The notes beneath the pieces were generated by a model. It was not told where the DNA came from, made no database searches, and saw nothing but the letters and a program-made list of their open reading frames with translations. This document shows, one piece after another, positions 59,501 to 64,000 of a stretch of DNA of 64,000 nt (position 1 is its first letter; each line of letters starts with the position of its first letter). The position numbers and the translations under genes were made by a program. Where the stretch lies: NCBI RefSeq assembly GCF_008801605.1, contig NZ_VZPJ01000019.1:1-64000 (forward strand), in the 5' to 3' direction. The DNA comes from Pseudomonas brassicacearum subsp. brassicacearum. GTDB lineage: Bacteria; Pseudomonadota; Gammaproteobacteria; Pseudomonadales; Pseudomonadaceae.

Positions 59501-60830
59501 GCGAGGCACGACGCAAGGTTTCCAGCAGTGCTTGCTCCGACCATTCCTGGCAACTGACTTCGGCGACGATCTGCTGGGCCAGTACATCCAGCGGCGCCTT
59601 GGGGATGTGCAGGATGTCGAGTTCGCCACGGCGTACGCAGTCGAGCAGGGCGGCGCACTCGATCAAGTCGTCGCGGGTGGTGGCGAACAGGCGCCCCTTG
59701 GGTGTGCCGCCGACCTGGTGGCCGGAACGACCGACCCGTTGCAGGAACGCCGAGATCGAGCGGGGCGAGGCGATCTGGCACACCAGGTCGACATCGCCGA
59801 TATCAATGCCCAGCTCCAGGGACGCGGTGGCGATCAGCACCTTCAGCTCGCCGCGTTTGAGGCGTTGTTCGGCGTCGAGGCGAAACTCCTTCGCCAGGCT
59901 GCCGTGGTGAGCGGCCACGGCGTCCTTGCCCAGGCGCTCGCTCAGATGACGGCTCAGGCGTTCGGCCAAACGCCGGGTATTGACGAACACCAGGGTGGTG
60001 CGGTGTTCCCCGGCCAGCTCGGCGAGGCGGTTGTAGACCAGTTCCCATACGTCATTGGCCATCACCGCCGACAGCGGTACTGGTGGCACTTCGATGTCCA
60101 GGTCCCGGGGGCGGGCGTGGCCGATGTCGACGATTTCACAGGTGCGTCCCTCACCGACGAGAAAACGTGAAACCGCTTCGATGGGCTTTTGCGTGGCGGA
60201 CAGACCGATGCGCATCAGCGGTTCGGCGCACAGGGCTTGCAGACGCTCCAGGCTCAAGGCCAGGTGGCTGCCGCGCTTGCTGGCGGCGATGGCGTGGATT
60301 TCGTCGACGATGACCGTGCGGGTGCTGGCGAGCATCTGTCGGCCGGAGTCGGAGCCGAGCAGCACGTAGAGCGATTCGGGAGTGGTCACCAGGATGTGCG
60401 GCGCGGTCTTGCGCATCGCCGAGCGTTCTTTCTGCGGCGTGTCGCCGGTACGCACGGCGGTGGTGATGTGCAGGGGCGGCAGGTCCATTTGCCGCAGCTG
60501 TTCGGTGATGCCGGCCAGGGGATTTTGCAGGTTGATCTGGATATCGTTGCTCAAGGCCTTGAGCGGCGAGACGTAGACCACCAGCGTCTGGTCCGGCAGG
60601 CCGCCCTGTTCCAGGCCGCGGTGCACCAGGTCATCGAGCACGGCGAGAAAAGCCGTCAGGGTCTTGCCCGAGCCGGTAGGCGCCGCCACCAGGGTCGAAC
60701 GACGCTGGCCGATCAACGGCCACGCCCGGGCCTGGGCGGCCGTGACCGCCGGGAAGGTCTGGCTGAACCAGGCGCGAACGGCGGGGTGAAAGCCGGCCAT
60801 GGCGTGGTTGGCTGGGAGAGGCAGATTCAT
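56517..60830 (-). CDS. lhr: Large helicase Lhr (DEAD/DEAH, ATP-dependent)
   Basis: 1,437 residues (E. coli Lhr 1,538). The helicase core has Walker A PTGSGKT at 51-57, DEIH near residue 174, then NTRRLAE and QRVGRSGH motifs in the second RecA domain. A winged-helix and Lhr-specific core follow, and the large C-terminal region (about 900-1437) with winged-helix-like repeats resembles the part linked to DNA glycosylase activity in E. coli Lhr. It acts in DNA repair. The start ATG 60830 lacks a strong SD and an ATG at 60800 is an alternative. Upstream is a REPIN, then a divergent sugar-nucleotide gene. Confidence 0.93.
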   Translation of the reverse strand: MNLPLPANHAMAGFHPAVRAWFSQTFPAVTAAQARAWPLIGQRRSTLVAAPTGSGKTLTAFLAVLDDLVHRGLEQGGLPDQTLVVYVSPLKALSNDIQINLQNPLAGITEQLRQMDLPPLHITTAVRTGDTPQKERSAMRKTAPHILVTTPESLYVLLGSDSGRQMLASTRTVIVDEIHAIAASKRGSHLALSLERLQALCAEPLMRIGLSATQKPIEAVSRFLVGEGRTCEIVDIGHARPRDLDIEVPPVPLSAVMANDVWELVYNRLAELAGEHRTTLVFVNTRRLAERLSRHLSERLGKDAVAAHHGSLAKEFRLDAEQRLKRGELKVLIATASLELGIDIGDVDLVCQIASPRSISAFLQRVGRSGHQVGGTPKGRLFATTRDDLIECAALLDCVRRGELDILHIPKAPLDVLAQQIVAEVSCQEWSEQALLETLRRASPYAGLDEGHYQALLQMLAEGLNGRQGVRSAYLHRDAVTRTLRGRRGSKLTAVTSGGTIPDNADYAVLLEPQGLNIGSVNEDFAVESIAGDVFQLGNTSYRIIRVETGRVRVEDAQGQPPTIPFWLGEAPGRSAELSLAVARLQAQLDQLLGATPGNLQPALDWLTGTLQLNLASAEQLVDYLAPARLAFGALPSQDTLLMERFFDESGGTQLIIHTPFGSRINRAWGLALRKRFCRTFNFELQAAASEDAIVLSLSTSHSFELDEVWRYLNSHSAEQILVQAVLDAPLFGVRWRWNAGVALALPRYAGGRKVAPQIQRMKSEDLIASVFPDQIACLENLAGEREIPDHPLVEQTLDDCLHEAMDSEGWLTLLRRMEAGEIRLISRDLPAPSPLAAEILSARPYTFLDDAPLEERRTQAVINRRWSDPQATDDLGALDAEAIQSVRDEAWPTPANLDEMHEALMSLACIADSEADAHAPWLDWLQALAASGRASHLQISAERGLWVPLERLTCLQAVYPQARWQPPLTPLAGFDETWDSDEALVEVLRARLSAFGPLPLKAIAYPLGLSTPQVTQALAQLEQQGYVLRGRFTPGTGQEEWCERHLLARIHRYTVKRLRREIEPVMLQDFMRFLFDWQHLSSSTQGRGNAVLPSILGQFEGFPAAASAWDSDLLPARIKDYSPSWLDELCRSGKWVWTRLSARQKPSASALRSTPVVLLPRSQVALWSSLAGQTALDELSPKTQKVHQALSEHGALFFDELAHEAHLLRSELEIALQELVGAGLVNADSFAGLRALITPASKRQARSSRRGRGAFVGGMDDAGRWALLRRSQPAPVDGNRAAPTPPDTLEHIAMTLLRRYGVVFWRLLEREADWLPSWRELLRTFHRLEARGEIRGGRFVSGLAGEQFALPEAIPLLRETRRRPTDGSLVAVCGVDPLNLAGTLLPGAKVPALASNRLVYRDGLPVAAQIAGKQHLWVELDAQGMAEVRNKLIQKG

Positions 60831-60900
60831 GGGGCAGTTATGCGGGTGGGTTGGGCAAGATGCAAGTACCACTTGAGACCTTCATTGCCTGCCAGAATGC

Positions 60901-60979
60901 CATCGCGAGCAAGCTCGCTCTCACAGGGATAGCATGGGCACCTGAGATCCCCTGTGGGAGCGAGCTCGCTCGCGATAGC
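60901..60979. repeat. REPIN in the divergent lhr/oxidoreductase gap
   Basis: CATCGCGAGCAAGCTCGCTC.. (60901-60925) and TGTGGGAGCGAGCTCGCTCG.. (60953-60979), GTGGGAG ends inward, spacer about 27 bases. The second half has GAGCTCGC instead of GAGCTTGC, a more symmetrical centre. It lies in a 293-base gap between divergent genes, whose promoters it must share space with. Confidence 0.9.
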
Positions 60980-61123
60980 GGCCTCAAGTCCCACCCAAAC
61001 CCGGCGATCTGCACTTTACGGATGACGGTTGCGCACTAAACCCGCAAAATGCAACGATTCCGACAACGCCTGCGGGTGTTGTCGACCAAATTCTTGTGCC
61101 AATAGACTGGGCCTGCTGACTTT

Positions 61124-62008
61124 ATGCGAATGCGCCTTATGTTACTGGGCGGCGGAAATGCCCTTGGGCAGGCGCTGATTCGCCTCGGTGCAGAAGAAGA
61201 CATCGGTTTTCTTGCCCCCCGCCCGCCCGAAGACGGTTGGGATGCCGCGAGCCTGACGCAACTGCTCGACGACACTCGCCCGGACGCCTTGATCAACCTG
61301 GCGTACTACTTCGACTGGTTCCAGGCCGAGGCCGTCAGCGAGCAGCGCCTGGCCAGCCAGGAGCGCGCTGTCGAGCGCCTGGCCGAGCTGTGCCAGCATC
61401 ACAACATCGTCTTGCTGCAACCGTCGAGCTATCGCGTGTTCGATGGCTCCCGCGCCACGGCCTATAGTGAGAAAGACGAGCCCGTGCCCCTGGGCGTGCG
61501 CGGCCAGGCGCTGTGGCGGATCGAGCAAAGCGTGCGCGCCACTTGCCCGCAACACGTGCTGCTGCGGTTCGGCTGGCTGCTGGACGACAGCGCCGATGGC
61601 ATCCTCGGGCGTTTCCTGGCCCGGGCCGAACAGCCCGAAGAGCTGTTGCTGGCCGACGACCGCCGCGGTAACCCGACGCCAGTGGACGATGCCGCGCGCG
61701 TGATCATCTCGGTGCTCAAGCAACTCGATTGCGCGGCGCCGCTGTGGGGCACCTACCATTACGCCGGCCACGAGGCGACTACGCCGCTGGCGCTGGGCCA
61801 GGCGATCCTCACCGAAGCCCGCGCCCTGCATCCGCTGGCCATCGAGTCGCCCACCCCCCAGGCCCACGCCGCACGGCCGGACGCCGCGGAAGAACCGCAG
61901 CACGCGGTGCTGGCCTGCAAGAAAATTCTGCACACTTTCGGGATCAAGCCCCGCGCCTGGCGCGCGGCACTCCCAAGCTTACTGGATAGGTTTTATCGCC
62001 ATGGCTGA
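61124..62008 (+). CDS. RfbD-like sugar-nucleotide-binding protein (probably catalytically altered)
   Basis: 294 residues of the extended short-chain dehydrogenase superfamily, closest in style to dTDP-4-dehydrorhamnose reductase. The Rossmann motif is LGGGNALG (about residues 8-15) and QPSSYRVFDG (about 100-109) matches the RfbD STDYVFDG region. The YxxxK catalytic motif is not seen; its place has PLGVRGQALWRIEQ (about 122-135). The NAD(P) role may be retained without normal reductase chemistry. It overlaps the following epimerase gene by 8 bases, so the two are probably co-translated. Confidence 0.85.
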   Translation: MRMRLMLLGGGNALGQALIRLGAEEDIGFLAPRPPEDGWDAASLTQLLDDTRPDALINLAYYFDWFQAEAVSEQRLASQERAVERLAELCQHHNIVLLQPSSYRVFDGSRATAYSEKDEPVPLGVRGQALWRIEQSVRATCPQHVLLRFGWLLDDSADGILGRFLARAEQPEELLLADDRRGNPTPVDDAARVIISVLKQLDCAAPLWGTYHYAGHEATTPLALGQAILTEARALHPLAIESPTPQAHAARPDAAEEPQHAVLACKKILHTFGIKPRAWRAALPSLLDRFYRHG

Positions 62009-62930
62009 AGGCCCTGTTTTAATCACCGGCGGCGCGGGTTTCATTGGTTCGCACCTGACCGACGCCTTGCTCGCCAAGGGACATTCGGTGCGCATCCTCG
62101 ATGATCTGTCTACCGGCAAGCGCAGCAACCTGCCGCTGGACAACCCGGCGCTCGAACTGATCGAAGGTGACGTCGCCGATGCCGCGCTGGTGGCGCGGGT
62201 CATGGCCGGTTGCAGCGCCGTGGCGCACCTGGCGGCGGTGGCCTCGGTACAAGCCTCGGTGGACGACCCCGTGCGCACCCACCAGAGCAATTTCATCGGC
62301 ACCCTGAATGTCTGCGAAGCCATGCGCCAGAGCGGTGTGAAACGGGTGCTGTTCGCCTCCAGCGCAGCGGTCTACGGCAACAACGGCGAAGGCGAGTCCA
62401 TCGACGAAGAAACCCCCAAGGCCCCGCTCACGCCGTATGCCTCGGACAAACTGGCCAGCGAGTTCTACTTCGACTTCTATCGCCGCCAGCACGACCTGGA
62501 GCCGGTGGTGTTCCGCTTCTTCAACATCTACGGTCCGCGCCAGGATCCGTCCTCGCCGTATTCCGGGGTCATCAGTATCTTCAGCGAACGGGCGCAGAAA
62601 GGCCTGCCGATCACGGTGTTCGGTGATGGCGAGCAGACTCGGGATTTTGTCTACGTCGAAGATTTGGTGGATTTGCTGGTGCAGGCCATCGAAAAGCCCG
62701 AGGTGGAAGTGGGCGCGGTGAACGTCGGCTGGAACCAGGCCACGACCCTCAAGCAGATGCTCCAGGCCCTGGCCGCCGTGGTGGGCGATCTGCCTCCGAT
62801 CAGCTACGGCCCGGCACGCTCCGGCGACATCCGCCATTCGCGGGCCGACAATCATCGGCTGTTGCAGCGCTTCAGCTTTCCCCCGCAAACCCCGATGAGC
62901 GTGGGGCTGGCGCGGTTGCTGGGACGCTGA
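62001..62930 (+). CDS. NAD-dependent epimerase/dehydratase (UDP-sugar 4-epimerase type)
   Basis: 309 residues with an intact Rossmann motif GGAGFIG (10-16), SSAAVYG, and the catalytic Y146-x3-K150 (YASDK). It belongs to the GalE/WbpP-like group that makes or interconverts nucleotide sugars for surface polysaccharides. It starts 8 bases inside the preceding RfbD-like gene. The exact substrate cannot be told from the sequence. It is convergent with ompW, with a REPIN between them. Confidence 0.92.
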   Translation: MAEGPVLITGGAGFIGSHLTDALLAKGHSVRILDDLSTGKRSNLPLDNPALELIEGDVADAALVARVMAGCSAVAHLAAVASVQASVDDPVRTHQSNFIGTLNVCEAMRQSGVKRVLFASSAAVYGNNGEGESIDEETPKAPLTPYASDKLASEFYFDFYRRQHDLEPVVFRFFNIYGPRQDPSSPYSGVISIFSERAQKGLPITVFGDGEQTRDFVYVEDLVDLLVQAIEKPEVEVGAVNVGWNQATTLKQMLQALAAVVGDLPPISYGPARSGDIRHSRADNHRLLQRFSFPPQTPMSVGLARLLGR

Positions 62931-62951
62931 GATTCTCACCGCCCAAAAACT

Positions 62952-63040
62952 GTGGGAGCGAGCTTGCTCGCGATAGCGGCGGGTCAGTCAACGTGATTGC
63001 TGGCTGATCCACCGTCATCGCGAGCAAGCTCGCTCCCACA
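62952..63040. repeat. REPIN between epimerase and ompW genes
   Basis: GTGGGAGCGAGCTTGCTCGC.. (from 62952) and its inverted partner ending at 63040, GTGGGAG ends outward, as in the 40427 element. Confidence 0.9.
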
Positions 63041-63066
63041 GGGATTTTCGTACCTTCAGGTTCGGC

Positions 63067-63765
63067 TTAGAACTTGTAGCCCAACCCCACCATGTAGATC
63101 CATGGGTCCACATCGACATTCACCTTGGCCCGGGTCCCGCCGGCCACGGCGTTGTTGTCCACATACGCGGTGGTGTCGATGTCGATGTAGCGAATCTGGC
63201 CGTTGATCATGATGTTGTCGGTCAACATGTAGTCAGCGCCCACTTGCCACGCCATGCCCCAGCTGTTGCTCGCACGGAAATTACTGAAGCCGTTGGCGCT
63301 GGCTTCGCTGCCGACGTGTTCGTCGTAGATCCAGGTGTAGTTGATGCCGGCGCCGACATAAGGCTGGAACGCCGACTTGGCGTCGAGCGGATAGTAGACC
63401 AGGCTCAAGGTCGGCGGCAGGTGCTTGAGGGTGCCGAGCTTGCCATTGGCCGCGCCCAGGGCGGTGCCTTTGATTTTCACGTCGTGCTCGAACGGCGAGG
63501 CCGCCAGCAGTTCGATGCCCAGGTTGTTGGTGATCATGTAGGCGAAGTTCAAGCCCAACTGCGTGTCGCTGCTCATGGTCGCCTTGCCACCCAGGTCGGC
63601 GCCGGCCAGCGGGCCACGGTCGACCTTGACGCTGGAGCTGTCGGCTTCCGGGTTGACGGTGATGGCACCGGCGCGAACGATAATATCGCCAGCGGTGTGG
63701 GCCTGGGCGAGTGGGGCAGCGAGCGCGAGGGCCGCGAGGGAAGCGCAGAGCAAGGACTTGTTCAT
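63067..63765 (-). CDS. ompW: OmpW-family outer membrane protein
   Basis: 232 residues. The ATG at 63765 (GGAG upstream on the - strand) gives a classical signal peptide MNKSLLCASLAALALAAPLAQA, cleaved before HTAGD; a longer start further upstream is rejected. The mature part is an 8-stranded beta-barrel pattern ending in the C-terminal aromatic YKF needed for outer-membrane assembly, with QPYVGAGINYTWIYDE and the DPWIYMVGLGYKF end of the family. It probably passes small hydrophobic molecules. A promoter with an ANR/FNR-type site at -41.5 is present, so induction at low oxygen is likely. Confidence 0.94.
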   Translation of the reverse strand: MNKSLLCASLAALALAAPLAQAHTAGDIIVRAGAITVNPEADSSSVKVDRGPLAGADLGGKATMSSDTQLGLNFAYMITNNLGIELLAASPFEHDVKIKGTALGAANGKLGTLKHLPPTLSLVYYPLDAKSAFQPYVGAGINYTWIYDEHVGSEASANGFSNFRASNSWGMAWQVGADYMLTDNIMINGQIRYIDIDTTAYVDNNAVAGGTRAKVNVDVDPWIYMVGLGYKF

Positions 63766-63792
63766 GAGGGCTCCAGAGGGCATCGAAATTTG

Positions 63793-63874
63793 ATGTCCCA
63801 TGGTACGAAGCCGTCTGCTCCGGTCTTTTGACACAGCTCAATGAGTCAGGGGGTGTTTAATTGACTCAGCTCAA
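63793..63874 (-). promoter_or_regulatory. ompW promoter with two ANR/FNR-type dyads
   Basis: Two TTGA-N6-TCAA dyads, 63828-63841 and 63861-63874, centres 33 bp apart. On the - strand a -10-like TACCAT (63805-63800) predicts a start at 63793, 28 bases before the ATG. That puts the nearer dyad centre exactly at -41.5, the class II position for FNR/ANR activators. The inner bases (C/G instead of T/A) deviate from the TTGAT-N4-ATCAA consensus. Confidence 0.65.
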
Positions 63875-63905
63875 TAAAAGCGCTGATGGGAAAATTTGAG
63901 GGAAC

Positions 63906-63995
63906 CATCGCGAGCAAGCTATCTCCCACATTATTCGACCGTATTCTTTCTGAAGAAACGCGATCAACTGTGGGAGCGAGCTTGCTCGCGATAGC
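63906..63995. repeat. REPIN with one degenerate half at the window end
   Basis: CATCGCGAGCAAGCTATCTCCCACA (63906-63930; GCTATCTC in place of GCTCGCTC) and TGTGGGAGCGAGCTTGCTCG.. (from 63969). GTGGGAG ends inward. Confidence 0.85.
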
Positions 63996-64000
63996 TATCT

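Noticed and set aside
40427..63995. Repeated palindromes considered as a possible CRISPR array.
   Set aside because: The units are dispersed singly between genes, paired in inverted orientation, without regular spacers or cas genes.

Overview
The window is about 60% G+C chromosomal DNA from a Pseudomonas of the P. fluorescens group. The evidence is the gene order tuf - tRNA-Trp - secE - nusG - rplKAJL - rpoBC - str - S10 - spc - alpha - katA - ferritin - uvrA - MFS - ssb, the protein sequences themselves, and dense REP/REPIN repeats of the GTGGGAGC..GCGATAG type. No phage, insertion sequence, rRNA operon or CRISPR array is visible.

Bases 1 to about 31,300 are a compact housekeeping block, all on the + strand: the 3' part of one EF-Tu gene, tRNA-Trp, secE-nusG, the L11/L1 and L10/L7-12 genes, rpoB-rpoC, the str operon (rpsL, rpsG, fusA, tuf), the S10 operon (rpsJ to rpsQ), the spc operon (rplN to rpmJ) and the alpha operon (rpsM to rplQ). 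These genes supply ribosomal proteins, RNA polymerase core and alpha subunits, elongation factors and the SecYE channel. Promoters of the form TTGAxx-N17-TAGAxT/TATTAT can be read ahead of str, S10, an internal point of spc (before rpsH) and alpha. Three of them sit directly against a hairpin.

Bases 31,300 to 38,700 hold stress and DNA-maintenance genes: catalase katA, a ferritin without the haem-ligand Met, uvrA on the - strand, a YajR-like MFS transporter, and ssb.

Bases 38,700 to 46,000 form an accessory-looking island. It holds a small membrane protein, an unrecognised 284-residue protein, a REPIN, a 641-residue MACPF (perforin-like) protein and, divergent from it, a 1,099-residue STAND-type regulator (HTH, degenerate cyclase-like domain, AAA ATPase, TPR-like repeats). 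The shared 211-bp intergenic region contains a 21-bp dyad and a tandem 11-bp repeat. This putative pore-former/regulator/partner unit is the most interesting part of the window.

Bases 46,000 to 64,000 hold an isochorismatase-like hydrolase divergent from a GlxA-type AraC regulator, a DUF3182-like gene overlapping an alpha/beta hydrolase gene, a convergent four-gene set (DUF72, then YbhP/ClsB/YbhN-like), an MscS-family channel, the large helicase Lhr, two overlapping sugar-nucleotide enzyme genes, and an OmpW-type porin behind a well-positioned ANR/FNR-type promoter. Most intergenic gaps from 40 kb onward carry a REPIN or related inverted repeat; none is found in the ribosomal block.
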